A DNA stretch of 64,000 nt from an uncultured Erysipelotrichaceae bacterium (GTDB lineage: Bacteria; Bacillota_I; Bacilli_A; Erysipelotrichales; Erysipelotrichaceae), in NCBI GenBank assembly GCA_934725085.1, contig CAKVAL010000001.1, positions 124,001-188,000 of the forward strand, given 5' to 3'. Below the pieces are notes generated by a model. The model saw only the letters and a program-made list of their open reading frames with translations, ran no database searches and was not told the origin of the DNA. A program made the position numbers and the translations under genes. Shown piece by piece: positions 1-10,151 of the stretch (its first letter is position 1; each line of letters begins with the position of its first letter).

Positions 1-81
1 ATGAAGGAATATTTCTATAATAAAATGTTAGAACATTATCCCGATAAGAGTAATTATTTTAACTATATTTTAGGAGACTAG
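1..81 (+). CDS. 3' end of an upstream gene, product not identifiable
   Basis: Frame 1 is open from the first base to a TAG at 79-81, giving 26 residues. The last codons contain the AGGAG (72-76) that serves the next gene, so the two genes are translationally close. The short basic, tyrosine-rich tail would suit the C-terminus of a family-2 glycosyltransferase like those further along, but this is only a guess from context. The ATG at position 1 is probably an internal methionine. Confidence 0.45.
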   Translation: MKEYFYNKMLEHYPDKSNYFNYILGD

Positions 82-86
82 TTGAT

Positions 87-1331
87 ATGCTAAAAAAATC
101 ATTAAATACAATATTAGTATTAATTATATCGTCTTTATTAGGCTTAATTTTATTAACAGTATCTTTTGTTTTGCCTAATGATACTATTCAGAGTAATGCG
201 AGTATTTCGTCAATATTATTAACACATGAAGGCTTATATCCTAAAAAAATAGAAGGAATAAAAGCTACTGAAATGGATAATTATACAGATGCAATAATGA
301 TAAATAGTGCTTCATTTGATTATGGGGGCTATTCTATAGCTGAAAAGGCGTTAGGAATCAATCGTTTTGAAGTTAATTGGAGTAACGATCAAATAGTTCA
401 TCTTTATGAGCATTATAATGACGAAGAAGCTATATGTAATATAAAGTCTTATAGCAGATACTGGCACGGTTATATAACTTTATTAAGACCATTGTTGATG
501 GTTTGTAACTATTCGTGGATTCGCTTTTTTCAATTTATATTACATATAGCTTTGTTGTCTATGTTTAGTATTTTGTTAAAAGACAAAGCAGGAACTTTAA
601 ATGCATTTAATTTCTTTGCGGTATATTTGATTTTTGCGTGTTTTGTGTTGCCATATTCATTACAACTCTCACAAATTTTTAATATAGCTCTATTTTTTGG
701 AAGCATACTTTTATATAAATATGATTACTTTAAAAAGAAGAATTTATTAGATTATTTCTTCATAATTATTGGAATTTTCACTTCGTATTTTGATTTATTA
801 ACATATCCGATTGTGGCATTGGGGATTAATTTAATCTTAATAATCCTTTTAGATAAAGATATTAAACCGTCAATAATTATTAAAAATATTATTATGTGGT
901 TTATTGGGTACGGTGGTATGTGGGTTATGAAGTGGCTACTAGCATCAATCATATTAAAAGATAATATATTTTTAAATGCCTATGAGGCGATAAAAATTAG
1001 ATCAAGTGATGTTGCCGACGATGTAAAAGTGACCTTATGTGACACGACATTAGTTAATTTAGATTATATTAATAACAAGATTACATTTTTATTATTCTTA
1101 TTAACAATAGTTACTAATGTTGCTTGTACATTTAAGAATAAAAAATTAAAATTTAACATTTATAAAGCACTTAATTTAATAATTGTGGCTCTATTACCTC
1201 TAATTTGGTACTTTGTGCTTAGGGAACATTCTTATACTCATCCTTCTTTAGAATTTAGAACCCTTATGCCATTGATGTGGTGTCTTTTGTGTATACCAAG
1301 CTGTTTCTCAAGGGAAGTAGAAAAAAACTAA
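87..1331 (+). CDS. Polytopic membrane protein of the polysaccharide locus, GT-C-like
   Basis: This is a 414-residue integral membrane protein with about ten hydrophobic segments and a long polar loop (roughly residues 35-130) after the first one, which would face outward. The start is supported by AGGAG at 72-76. Near the C-terminus it has an H-S-Y-x-H segment followed by an F-R-x-L motif, a pattern I associate with uncharacterised membrane proteins in Gram-positive polysaccharide clusters. The large first external loop and helical body resemble GT-C glycosyltransferases that use polyprenyl-phosphate sugars, but no catalytic acidic motif can be assigned. It follows a partial gene closely and precedes the flippase gene, so a role in polysaccharide assembly is likely. 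The exact reaction is unknown. Confidence 0.6.
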   Translation: MLKKSLNTILVLIISSLLGLILLTVSFVLPNDTIQSNASISSILLTHEGLYPKKIEGIKATEMDNYTDAIMINSASFDYGGYSIAEKALGINRFEVNWSNDQIVHLYEHYNDEEAICNIKSYSRYWHGYITLLRPLLMVCNYSWIRFFQFILHIALLSMFSILLKDKAGTLNAFNFFAVYLIFACFVLPYSLQLSQIFNIALFFGSILLYKYDYFKKKNLLDYFFIIIGIFTSYFDLLTYPIVALGINLILIILLDKDIKPSIIIKNIIMWFIGYGGMWVMKWLLASIILKDNIFLNAYEAIKIRSSDVADDVKVTLCDTTLVNLDYINNKITFLLFLLTIVTNVACTFKNKKLKFNIYKALNLIIVALLPLIWYFVLREHSYTHPSLEFRTLMPLMWCLLCIPSCFSREVEKN

Positions 1332-1341
1332 GATATTAAAG

Positions 1342-1347
1342 TATAAT
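1342..1347 (+). promoter_or_regulatory. -10 box (TATAAT), 7 nt before the flippase ATG
   Basis: A perfect TATAAT ends 7 nt before the ATG at 1355, and no Shine-Dalgarno sequence lies between. A transcript starting at the usual distance would have a leader of 0-2 nt. No good -35 hexamer is visible. Confidence 0.5.
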
Positions 1348-1354
1348 TATATTT

Positions 1355-2794
1355 ATGGATAAAAAACTAGTTAAAAATTACATATACAACATAGCTTACC
1401 AAATTGTTAAGTTATTTTTGCCGTTCTTCCTTGTTAAGTATACTTATGCTCATATTGGTGAAAGCACTTTGGGCATTAACGACTTCGCGAGTAATATTTC
1501 ACAGTGGTTCATTTTACTTGGTGTATTAGGCGTTAATACCTATGGTAATAGAGAAATTGCTAAGGTAAGAGATAATCGTGAGGAATTAAGTAGAAATTTC
1601 TTTGAAATCCTTTCTATGCAATTTATCAACATGATGATTGTAACTATTCTTTACTTAGGGTATACAGCATTCTTTGTGAATGATTACAAGATTATCTATT
1701 ACTTAATTTGTCTATCAATGTTATCTAGTGCCTTTGATATTTCATGGTTCTATTATGGTGTTGAAGATTTTAAGATCGTTTCTATTAGAAATATTATTGT
1801 TAAGTTGGTTGGTGTATTGTTGATTTTCTCTTTCGTAAAGAATCCAAGTGACTTGTGGATTTTCACATTGATTAATTCTGGTACTGATTTCTTAGGACAA
1901 ATAGCTACTTTCTTTGGGTTAAAGAAACATATTGATAAGGTGCCATTTAGTATTAAAGAAGCATATAAGAAGCATTTCGCAGGTACTTTTGCCTTGTTTG
2001 TGCCTACAATTGCGATTAATGTATATACCCTACTAGACCAAACATTACTTGGAACTTTTGTTGATGATAAGGGTCAATTAAATCTATACAAGACATCTCA
2101 AAGCTTTGTTAAGATGTTCCTATATTTCGTAACTTCTATTGGTGCTGTGGTTATGCCAAGAATCGCCAATGTGTTCAATAAGGGCAGTAACAAAGATGAA
2201 GTAAGCGGCTATATTAATACAACATTCAAGCTAGCTATTATCTTATCTTTACCAATTTTTGTAGCTTTAGAAGTTGTATCTGAATTCTTCTATCCTTGGT
2301 ATACACCTAAACAAGCTAATGATATGATTTTGTTGGTTAGATTATTGAGTCCGATTATTATTTTTATTTCATTATCAAATGTTTTTGGTATTCAATACCT
2401 AGTACCGACAAATAATACCGCTAAGTATACAAAGTCAATTATTGCGGGTGCTGTAGTTAATATGGCAATCAATTTATATACAATTCCAAGATGGGCAGCT
2501 GTTGGTGCTTGTATTGGTAGTGTTTGTGCAGAATTTACGGTTACATTAGTTCAATGGTTATATATGAAGGATGAAATCAAATTAAGTGCTTTCGATACTA
2601 CTGTTAAGAGTATTATTAGTGCTTTTGTGATGGGTGTTGTTATTTATTTTGTAGGCACAATTTTCGGTGCTAAGATCTATTCAAATGCTTTACAAGCATT
2701 AAGTGGAATGATTGTATATGCGTTTATGTTATATGTTTTGAAGGAACCTACAGTTGTGAATACTATTAATAAGATTGTTTTTAAAAAGGCTTAA
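1355..2794 (+). CDS. wzx: Wzx-type polysaccharide flippase
   Basis: This 479-residue protein has about 12-14 transmembrane segments and belongs to the polysaccharide transport (PST) branch of the MOP flippase family. The N-terminal region (NYIYNIAYQIVKLFLPF, then a segment with TLGINDFA) and the later NTYGNREIA are typical of Firmicute Wzx proteins. It would move the undecaprenyl-diphosphate-linked repeat unit from the inner to the outer face of the membrane. The polymerase-like gene follows after 2 nt and a glycosyltransferase after that, so 1355-5308 reads as one operon. No ribosome-binding site precedes the ATG, which instead lies 7 nt after a TATAAT. The family call is secure; the sugar substrate is unknown. 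Confidence 0.9.
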   Translation: MDKKLVKNYIYNIAYQIVKLFLPFFLVKYTYAHIGESTLGINDFASNISQWFILLGVLGVNTYGNREIAKVRDNREELSRNFFEILSMQFINMMIVTILYLGYTAFFVNDYKIIYYLICLSMLSSAFDISWFYYGVEDFKIVSIRNIIVKLVGVLLIFSFVKNPSDLWIFTLINSGTDFLGQIATFFGLKKHIDKVPFSIKEAYKKHFAGTFALFVPTIAINVYTLLDQTLLGTFVDDKGQLNLYKTSQSFVKMFLYFVTSIGAVVMPRIANVFNKGSNKDEVSGYINTTFKLAIILSLPIFVALEVVSEFFYPWYTPKQANDMILLVRLLSPIIIFISLSNVFGIQYLVPTNNTAKYTKSIIAGAVVNMAINLYTIPRWAAVGACIGSVCAEFTVTLVQWLYMKDEIKLSAFDTTVKSIISAFVMGVVIYFVGTIFGAKIYSNALQALSGMIVYAFMLYVLKEPTVVNTINKIVFKKA

Positions 2795-2796
2795 TA

Positions 2797-4356
2797 ATGT
2801 TAAAAAAATATTTTACTAGGGAAAGACTATTTAATTTAATCTTTGTGCTGATTGCATTGCACCCTTTTTATGAGTTGGATCACTTGTTTGCGAAATACCT
2901 GCCTTTTAGATTTACAACACTAGTGAATTTTGTTGTTTATCCATTGTTGGTATTTGATGTTTTCTTATTGTGCGAAAAGAATAAAAAAAGAGTAATCATC
3001 TTCTCTTGTGTCTATGCGGTTTTATTATTAGCTTATTTTATTCCACACTGTATGGTGGGCTTTTATATTCAAGACCATATTCATTTAACTAATCTATATT
3101 ATTTCACCGTATATGATGAAGTCTTTTATATTGCGACTTTATTAATTCCTTTGTGTTTTGTATATGCTTATCAATTTTGCGATTTAAAAGAAAAAAGTTT
3201 AGAAAACATTTCTATTTGTATGTCGTTTTTTGTTTCGCTTCCAATTGTTATTTCTAACTTATTAAAAGTTGGTAGAACAACATATGGAACTAAAATGGCT
3301 GGTAATATTATTGATTGGTTTTCTATGCCTTTTGATGCGACTGTGCATCATCCTAGAAACTATGCGACTAACTTTTACTTTAAGGGTAATACTACTGGAA
3401 TTTTGTTTACAATGGTGCTTCCTTTAATGTATTATTTTTTCCTAAAAGAAAAAGATAAAAAGAAGAAGATATTGATTGGTTTTTTAATCATAACCGATAG
3501 CTTGGCTATGATGATTCTTGGAACTCGTGTTGCGGCCTATTGTGCATTACTGATCCCTGCTGTTATATTGTGTGTTCATATTTTTACAATAATTATAAAA
3601 ACAGGAAGTTTTAATAAGTGGTTTGCAGGATTTTGTGTGTTGTTAACATTAATGAATGCGGGCATTATTCCTTATTGTCCTGCTTATCAAAATCAACAAT
3701 TTGATGCAGCTGATTATACAACGTTAAAGATGGATGATTCGATTAGAGAAGGTTATCGAAAGGGAATTGAAGAAGGAGCTGAAGGTTTTGAACCATTCTC
3801 TCCTGCCTGGACTGATTATTATGTTTATATGTTTGAACAATATAAGTTCTTAATGGGTGTTACTCAATCGGTTTATTATGAATATTGGTATGATTATCAT
3901 GTAGATCCAAAATTCTGGGTTGATTTGATTTTTGATTATGAATTAGAAGACCGTGCTAACGCAAGACAAGTAGAAAAGATTTTCTATAACTACAAGTGGC
4001 AATATTTAACTACTCCACAAAAATTAACTGGTTTTACCTATAGCTTATTTATGTGGGGCGGAATCAATATTGAACAAGACTTCTTACTACAAGCTTATTC
4101 GTTTGGCTATTTAGGTTTTCCTTTGATTATGGGACCATGGATTATATTATTGTTGTATGTTGTATATAAGTTTTTAATAAGTGTTAGGTATAAAAAGTGG
4201 ACAATGTTTAATATAGTTACTCTTATGTCTTTATCACTTGGAATAGTTACTTCTTATTTATCAGGACATGGTTTGGATCAATTTACTACTAACATGTTTA
4301 TGACTTTGTTATGTGCTTATTTAATTCAACATACAAAGAAGGACTCTTATGAATAG
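2797..4356 (+). CDS. Wzy/O-antigen-ligase-like membrane protein, probable polymerase
   Basis: A 519-residue polytopic membrane protein with about 10-12 hydrophobic segments and one large external loop (roughly residues 300-400, rich in Tyr, Asp and Trp). This layout is that of Wzy polymerases and O-antigen ligases (PF04932-like). Its place directly after the flippase gene (2 nt apart) and before a glycosyltransferase (8-nt overlap) fits a polymerase joining repeat units at the outer face. Family members diverge strongly, so the call rests on topology and neighbours. Ligase and polymerase functions cannot be told apart by reading. Confidence 0.65.
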   Translation: MLKKYFTRERLFNLIFVLIALHPFYELDHLFAKYLPFRFTTLVNFVVYPLLVFDVFLLCEKNKKRVIIFSCVYAVLLLAYFIPHCMVGFYIQDHIHLTNLYYFTVYDEVFYIATLLIPLCFVYAYQFCDLKEKSLENISICMSFFVSLPIVISNLLKVGRTTYGTKMAGNIIDWFSMPFDATVHHPRNYATNFYFKGNTTGILFTMVLPLMYYFFLKEKDKKKKILIGFLIITDSLAMMILGTRVAAYCALLIPAVILCVHIFTIIIKTGSFNKWFAGFCVLLTLMNAGIIPYCPAYQNQQFDAADYTTLKMDDSIREGYRKGIEEGAEGFEPFSPAWTDYYVYMFEQYKFLMGVTQSVYYEYWYDYHVDPKFWVDLIFDYELEDRANARQVEKIFYNYKWQYLTTPQKLTGFTYSLFMWGGINIEQDFLLQAYSFGYLGFPLIMGPWIILLLYVVYKFLISVRYKKWTMFNIVTLMSLSLGIVTSYLSGHGLDQFTTNMFMTLLCAYLIQHTKKDSYE

Positions 4357-5308
4357 ATTAAGTATTATTGTGCCTGTTTATAATGGTGAAAAGACCATTA
4401 AAAGAGCTATAGATTCCTTGCTAAAACAGACTGAAGAAGTAGACATTATTATTGTGAATGATGGATCTGTTGATAACACTGAGAATGTTGTTAAGTCTTA
4501 TTCAAATAGTAATATTCATTATTTTTATAAAGAAAACGGTGGTATATCTGATGCAAGGAATTTTGGTATTAGTAAGGTTAAAACTAAATTCTTTGGTTTT
4601 TTAGATAGCGATGATTATGTAAAAGAATATATGGCAGAAAAGATGTTGTCTGCAATTGGCGATAATGATATCTGTATGTCTAATTTTACTTGGGTATTTG
4701 AAGATGGAAGCAGAAAAGAAGCTAAGGATGTCGGCTATAAGGATAAGCATGAAATCATTGAAAAGATGTTTTCTACTTTATGGAATAAGATTTATAGAAC
4801 TGAATGGTTTTTAGATACAGGTATTATGTTCCCTGCTGGTTTAAGATATGAAGATACATCGGTTTTGATAAGACTTGCTTATTATATGGATAAGGTGGCT
4901 TATGTCGATGAATCTTTTGTGGATTATTACCAAATAAAGGGATCTATTACTCATACTTTTAACATTAATATCAACGACATGATTGAAGTTTTTAAAGGTT
5001 TAAAAGACTTTTATGTAGAGAAGAATGCATATGAAGAATATAAGCCTGAACTTGAATATCTAACAATTAGATTTTTCTTGGGCAGTTCTTACTTAAGAGC
5101 TTGTCGTATTTTAGATAAACAAGTTAAAAAAGAAACTTTAGATAAGGGCTGGGATTATTTAACAAGTACCTACCCTACTTTTAAAGAAAATAAGTATTTA
5201 AAAAATGGTGGTAAAAAAAATAAGTACTTCAGTTTAATCACTAAGAGTACTTATTATATGAACGCAAGTATTTTTAGTTTCTTGTATAAGATTAAAATCT
5301 TAAAATAA
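4349..5308 (+). CDS. Family 2 glycosyltransferase (GT-A fold)
   Basis: A 319-residue cytoplasmic glycosyltransferase. It opens with the GT2 signature SIIVPVYNGEKTI, then VNDGS, an ENGGISDARNFG block near residue 70, and the metal-binding FLDSDDYV near residue 90. The W-N-K-I-Y and R-Y-E-D-T motifs in the second half are typical of the Firmicute EpsJ/WaaV-like group. It would add one sugar from a nucleotide sugar to the lipid-linked repeat unit. It overlaps the polymerase gene by 8 nt, so is the third gene of that operon. Its 3' end overlaps the stop of the converging gene at 5300 by 9 nt, with no terminator between. The sugar is unknown. Confidence 0.88.
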   Translation: MNRLSIIVPVYNGEKTIKRAIDSLLKQTEEVDIIIVNDGSVDNTENVVKSYSNSNIHYFYKENGGISDARNFGISKVKTKFFGFLDSDDYVKEYMAEKMLSAIGDNDICMSNFTWVFEDGSRKEAKDVGYKDKHEIIEKMFSTLWNKIYRTEWFLDTGIMFPAGLRYEDTSVLIRLAYYMDKVAYVDESFVDYYQIKGSITHTFNININDMIEVFKGLKDFYVEKNAYEEYKPELEYLTIRFFLGSSYLRACRILDKQVKKETLDKGWDYLTSTYPTFKENKYLKNGGKKNKYFSLITKSTYYMNASIFSFLYKIKILK

Positions 5309-7288
5309 ATTTAAAACCTTGTAATATAGTTTGGGGTTACAAATATTTAATGATTGATAATCTAGGGCAAAAAGTCTTAAAACACTAAATAGTAATGCAA
5401 ATAGCATAAAGATGAATAATAGTTTTAAGACATTTTGATTGTTGTGACTATTTATATAAGCTAGTATCACGATAATGCTTGAAATGATAAAGTAAATTGA
5501 AATATCAGAGAAGTATCTTTCAACCAACCCTGCCATTTGAGTGTCTAATAAAACAACTATAAAACCAAATATTAAAGATAACATAGCTGTATAATACAGC
5601 TTTTTATTTGTTAAGTAATTTTTAACTTTTGTGATGAATAAAGATGATATGGTTATTGGGTTAATAAAGAACAGACCCCCAAATGAAAACTCATGGATTA
5701 ACATTCCAACGTATTTGGTTACAAAGGTAACTTGAGTTATATATGGGAATATAGCTGTTAAAGATATTGGCTGTAGTAGGTAGAAGAAAATGCCATCGCC
5801 AACTCTTGAAATCTTCATTCCTCTTTTGGTCATGTCGTTGAATGTTAAATTGTAATTAGCACCTAAGTCAAATGGTGATCCAAATCTAGCATAGTTATAA
5901 TACATCATTAGACTTCCGACAATAATAAAAGGAATTATTGCAGATGCAAATGGTTTAATATTATGTTTGATATCTTTAATTTGTTCAAAGAAGATAATAA
6001 GCGCAAAGAAGGCAAATAAGCCAAATTGAGGTCTAGAAGCGATTGCGATGCTGACGGCAAATGAGCCTAAGAAAGCCAATAGACTGTTTATGGTTTTATC
6101 TGGTTTGATTGAATAAGTCCACAGTGTCATACCTAATAGTGCATAGGCTAATGCACACAATATTGGAATTGTATAGATTAGTGGTTCCGCCAACAATATA
6201 AGAGCGCTACATGTATTTATCGCAAATATTGATAGTAATCCAAAGAATAATATAGGTGTTTTACTAAAATTATCTTTAATAATCTTATATAACAGGAAAA
6301 TAATTGAAATAGATAATATAGTAAAGTTGATGGCATTCACAATCGAATCATTAATATAAGCTCCAGTTAACAATTTAAAAGGAAGGTAGTATAAAACTAC
6401 TGGTGCTGCACCAAAATAGATATAGTATTTTCCCTTATAGTAAGCAGTGTCAAACTCATAAGAAACGTTTTCTTTTAATCTTTGGGTAATATCATAAGGG
6501 TTTTCTAAATTCATTAGCTTTTCATCCACTTTTATATCGACATCTACCCTACCATTTATAAAACTATCTGTTAATAATTTATATTGTGTATTTGTTTTTA
6601 CTTCATCTACTAAATAAGTGTTAATATTGGAAACTGAGAACGCAGTAATTAGTTGAATAATTATTAAAATGCCAATAGTAAAATATTTAAAATTTTTAGA
6701 AGTATTCTCAAATGTATAAGATAAGTAATTATATTTTCCAATAAACAAAGATATTATAAAAAATAATGTTGTGAACATTAATAATCTAATTTTAGAAATA
6801 AAAAATGGTTTTGATTCGTTTAATGAAATATGGTTGATTGTCAATGTCTCACCCTTTTCTTTATATATTTTTATTAATAAGGTATTAGTATTACCATATG
6901 CATTGATAGTTGTATATTTTGTGTTTTGTGCGTTTTGATTCCAATATAAAGACGAACTTTCGTTGGCTATATATAAATCAGCATTACCATCATCGCTAAT
7001 ATAATATTCAACTCTAGCGATTTGAGTTTTACCTTGGATATCGAAATCAACATAAAGATTATTTACAATATCATCAATATTGTAGATTTCAATAGTTGAA
7101 AAAGTTTCGTTCTCATTCAAAATATATGAACCATTATTCTTTACGAAATTTGTTTCATAGTAGATGTCTGGTTGACTATCTAGTGGTTTATAGCTCTTTG
7201 ATCTAATTGAGTCAAAATTGAAGAAACATAGTTCTAAAAAAATGCTTATAATAACGGCAATTAATATGTTTTTATAAATCTTTTTCAT
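5300..7288 (-). CDS. GT-C-like polytopic membrane protein with N-terminal external domain
   Basis: This 662-residue protein has one N-terminal membrane anchor, an external domain to about residue 165, and then about ten membrane segments. A loop after the third segment holds L-V-D-E-V followed by N-P-Y-D-I-T-Q-R, an F-D-T-A-Y-Y segment and K-G-K-Y-Y-I-Y-F-G-A-A-P. That block recurs in uncharacterised large membrane proteins and resembles the acidic first-loop region of GT-C glycosyltransferases. It probably transfers a sugar from polyprenyl phosphate at the outer face, but this is inferred from architecture. It is transcribed against its neighbours, and its ATG lies 9 nt after an extended -10 box. 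It overlaps the converging gene by 9 nt. Confidence 0.6.
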   Translation of the reverse strand: MKKIYKNILIAVIISIFLELCFFNFDSIRSKSYKPLDSQPDIYYETNFVKNNGSYILNENETFSTIEIYNIDDIVNNLYVDFDIQGKTQIARVEYYISDDGNADLYIANESSSLYWNQNAQNTKYTTINAYGNTNTLLIKIYKEKGETLTINHISLNESKPFFISKIRLLMFTTLFFIISLFIGKYNYLSYTFENTSKNFKYFTIGILIIIQLITAFSVSNINTYLVDEVKTNTQYKLLTDSFINGRVDVDIKVDEKLMNLENPYDITQRLKENVSYEFDTAYYKGKYYIYFGAAPVVLYYLPFKLLTGAYINDSIVNAINFTILSISIIFLLYKIIKDNFSKTPILFFGLLSIFAINTCSALILLAEPLIYTIPILCALAYALLGMTLWTYSIKPDKTINSLLAFLGSFAVSIAIASRPQFGLFAFFALIIFFEQIKDIKHNIKPFASAIIPFIIVGSLMMYYNYARFGSPFDLGANYNLTFNDMTKRGMKISRVGDGIFFYLLQPISLTAIFPYITQVTFVTKYVGMLIHEFSFGGLFFINPITISSLFITKVKNYLTNKKLYYTAMLSLIFGFIVVLLDTQMAGLVERYFSDISIYFIISSIIVILAYINSHNNQNVLKLLFIFMLFALLFSVLRLFALDYQSLNICNPKLYYKVLNLF

Positions 7289-7297
7289 AACGAAACC

Positions 7298-7306
7298 ATT
7301 ATAACA
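7298..7306 (-). promoter_or_regulatory. Extended -10 box (TGTTATAAT), 9 nt before the ATG at 7288
   Basis: Read on the minus strand, TGTTATAAT ends 9 nt before the ATG. The TGn extension can replace a -35 element. The expected transcript start leaves a leader of about 2-4 nt with no Shine-Dalgarno sequence. Confidence 0.55.
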
Positions 7307-7359
7307 TTTATAGTAATTAGCTTTTTAGTTATAATATTAACAGTAAACGGAGAGTGGAT

Positions 7360-8298
7360 ATGAAAGATAAAAAAATAGCTGTATTAATACCTTGTTATAA
7401 TGAGGAACTAACTGTAGAAAAGACTGTTAGTGATTTTAAACGTGTATTACCTAATGCAGATATCTATGTATATAACAATAATTCAAAGGATAGAACTAAA
7501 GAATTAGCTCTTAAAGCTGGTGCTATTGTAAAAGATGAATATAGACAAGGTAAGGGTGCTGTAGTTCGTTCAATGTTTAGAGACATCGATGCTGATGTTT
7601 ATATTATGGTAGATGGAGATGATACATATCCTGCTGAAGAGGTAGAAGGTTTAATCACTCCAGTACTTGAAGGTAAGGCTGATATGGTAATTGGTGATCG
7701 TCTATCTTCAACTTACTATACAGAAAATAAGAGACCTTTCCATAACTTTGGTAACAGCTTAGTTAAAGGTCTAATTAACTTCTTATTTAAGTCCGATTTA
7801 AATGATATTATGACAGGCTATAGATCATTTTCTAGGAAATTTGTTAAGTGTATGCCGGTTATGTCTGATGGTTTCCAAATTGAAACTGAAATGACTATTT
7901 TTGCGCTAACTAATAATATGCAAGTAGTTAATGTACCTATTACATATAGAGATAGACCTGAAGGCTCTGAATCTAAATTAAATACCTTCTCTGATGGTTT
8001 TAAAGTATTATTAACTTTATTTAATTTATTTAAAGATAATAGACCTTTCTTGTTCTTTGGTTCTATATCAATTGTTATCTTTATAATTGGTTTATTAATT
8101 GGTATTCCTGTAATCAATGAATTTATTAAGACTGCTTATATCACTAAAGTGCCTAGTGCAGTTTTGGCTGCTGCGCTTATGTTAAATGCCTTCTTAATGT
8201 TTAGTGTTGGCATTATCTTGGATGCGATTAAGAATGAGAAAAGATATCTATTTGAGTGTCATATGAATGATATGATGTCTAAATATAAGGAAGATTAA
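7360..8298 (+). CDS. Family 2 glycosyltransferase with C-terminal membrane anchor (DPM1/GtrB-like)
   Basis: From the ATG at 7360 the protein has 312 residues. The GTG at 7354 would give two extra residues, but GGAG at 7349-7352 fits the ATG better. The catalytic domain shows AVLIPCYNEE near the start and VDGDDTYP near residue 85, with MTGYRSFSR and TEMTIFA further on. The last 90 residues contain two membrane segments. This layout is that of polyprenyl-phosphate glycosyltransferases, which make lipid-phosphate sugars for GT-C enzymes. It may therefore supply the GT-C-like proteins nearby, such as the next gene, with which it shares 1 nt. Confidence 0.85.
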   Translation: MKDKKIAVLIPCYNEELTVEKTVSDFKRVLPNADIYVYNNNSKDRTKELALKAGAIVKDEYRQGKGAVVRSMFRDIDADVYIMVDGDDTYPAEEVEGLITPVLEGKADMVIGDRLSSTYYTENKRPFHNFGNSLVKGLINFLFKSDLNDIMTGYRSFSRKFVKCMPVMSDGFQIETEMTIFALTNNMQVVNVPITYRDRPEGSESKLNTFSDGFKVLLTLFNLFKDNRPFLFFGSISIVIFIIGLLIGIPVINEFIKTAYITKVPSAVLAAALMLNAFLMFSVGIILDAIKNEKRYLFECHMNDMMSKYKED

Positions 8299-10127
8299 TG
8301 TTTTATATTCTATCTTTATTTTGGTTACTTTCAATTAGTGGATTATTAACGCTTGTCTTTAATAGAAAATTTGAAATGGTTTTAACCCTTTCAATGATTC
8401 TAGGGACACTGATGTTGTATCCATTTGGTTATATAAATCATATTAGCTATGGCTATTATTTGTCATGGCTTTTTGTGTTGTTGTTTTATATTTTGTTGAT
8501 TTATTTATTCGTTAAGAAGAAAAATGATAAATTATTAGAATTCAAGAATAATTATTTTACTTATGGATTATTATATTTTGTAATCTTTAGCATCTACTGT
8601 TTCTTTTTGTATAAATATACAGGCTTCGGTAATTGTGATGAGTTTACACACTGGGGTCCTATGTTAAAAGAAACATTAAGATTAGATGGTTTCTATACCC
8701 AAGATGCATCTAGACTTATTATGCATAAGGATTATCCACCTTTCTTCACTTTATTAGAAGTATTATTCCAAGGCTTTAATGGCTTTAAGTTTCATGAACC
8801 TTTTGCGTATATTGCTTTAGAAACTTTTATGTTTTCGATGTTACTTCCAGTGCTTAGTAACTTAAAGAGGAAGGATTGGTTGAAATCAATATTAATCTTT
8901 ATATCAATTGTCTTAGTCGGTTTAACATTAGATAAAACAGAAACGGCCAGTGATTATGCTTTTGTCTATAATTCGATTTACGTAGACTGGTGTCTGGCTT
9001 TATTTTGTACATATGGTATCTATTTAACTTATAAGGAAGAAGGTTGGGGTTTATTTAGATTTGTTTATTTAACTTTAATATGTGTAACTTTTATTCTAAT
9101 GAAACAAATGGGATTAGTATTCTATTTGATTATCATAATCTATGCGTTCTTTAAAGTTACTTTTATTGACAAGCAATTAGATTTAAAGATGATGTTAAAG
9201 GGAATCTTCTTCTTGGTTGTTATTCCTGTTTTATTCTATATTTCATGGAATTATGTTGTTAAGTTGTATCAAATTGATGCTCAATTTAAGATTGGCGAAT
9301 TAAGTATTAGTGATTTCTTTAATATCATTAAAGGCAATGCACCTGAAGGCTTGGAATGGAAGTATACAGCGTTTAGGAATTATTGTAGTAATTTATTACA
9401 TAGACCACTTGTTTTACATCCTTTTAAGATGAGTTACTTTGTATATGTTGGTCTAATGATTATTATTGTTTTTATCACCTTTAGATTTAAAAAAGATGGT
9501 TATTTCTTGGCGGGTACATATTTAATTGGTGCAATCGGTTATTCAATCGCTATGTTAATTCTATATACATTGGCTTTTACAATCGATGAAGCACCATATC
9601 TTGCATCATTTGACCGTTATATGACTTCTTATTTGTATTTTGGAACTACCTTAACATTAATGTTGGTAATAGATAAATTTAATAATTATATCTATCAAAA
9701 TATGATTATTTTAGGTCTTTTATGTTTATTTGTGGAGCCAAAAACACTAAATCACCTTGAAGTAAAAACCGATGTTGTTGACGATTATAGAATGACTATA
9801 GCGTGCGTTGAACAATTTAATTTCGGGATTGATTTTAACAGGGAAAATCTTAATGGTTTTAGATTAAAGTTTGATCGTTTAGGTTTCTTAGATGGCAGTG
9901 AAGAAGCCTATTTAAAGCTTGTTGATGCTTTAAATAGAGATGATGGTTTATTTATTATTGGCTATGATGATTATATTTACAAATACTGGCAAAGAATGGG
10001 AATAGAAGACTATATATTTAATGAACAGTATTATAAATTGGACAAAGAAAATGGAGATTTGAAAGTGTCTTGGGATGCTTATTCATTTATCCACTATGTT
10101 ATTCTTTACTATATGTTGGGTGTATAA
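8298..10127 (+). CDS. Large polytopic membrane protein, GT-C-like
   Basis: A 609-residue protein with about 11-12 membrane segments. The loop after roughly residue 105 carries N-C-D-E-F-T-H-W-G-P-M, an acidic motif like that in the first external loop of GT-C glycosyltransferases, followed by Y-P-P-F near residue 150. The last 130 residues are soluble. It overlaps by 1 nt the polyprenyl-phosphate glycosyltransferase gene upstream, suggesting that one makes and the other uses a lipid-phosphate sugar. The aminotransferase gene follows after 24 nt. The pairing is inferred; no characterised homologue is recognised. Confidence 0.6.
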   Translation: MFYILSLFWLLSISGLLTLVFNRKFEMVLTLSMILGTLMLYPFGYINHISYGYYLSWLFVLLFYILLIYLFVKKKNDKLLEFKNNYFTYGLLYFVIFSIYCFFLYKYTGFGNCDEFTHWGPMLKETLRLDGFYTQDASRLIMHKDYPPFFTLLEVLFQGFNGFKFHEPFAYIALETFMFSMLLPVLSNLKRKDWLKSILIFISIVLVGLTLDKTETASDYAFVYNSIYVDWCLALFCTYGIYLTYKEEGWGLFRFVYLTLICVTFILMKQMGLVFYLIIIIYAFFKVTFIDKQLDLKMMLKGIFFLVVIPVLFYISWNYVVKLYQIDAQFKIGELSISDFFNIIKGNAPEGLEWKYTAFRNYCSNLLHRPLVLHPFKMSYFVYVGLMIIIVFITFRFKKDGYFLAGTYLIGAIGYSIAMLILYTLAFTIDEAPYLASFDRYMTSYLYFGTTLTLMLVIDKFNNYIYQNMIILGLLCLFVEPKTLNHLEVKTDVVDDYRMTIACVEQFNFGIDFNRENLNGFRLKFDRLGFLDGSEEAYLKLVDALNRDDGLFIIGYDDYIYKYWQRMGIEDYIFNEQYYKLDKENGDLKVSWDAYSFIHYVILYYMLGV

Positions 10128-10151
10128 TACACAAAAAGAAAAGAGGTTACT

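Noticed and set aside
7354..7359. GTG start for the glycosyltransferase at 7360
   Set aside because: The GGAG would overlap or nearly touch the GTG, while the ATG six bases later has normal spacing.
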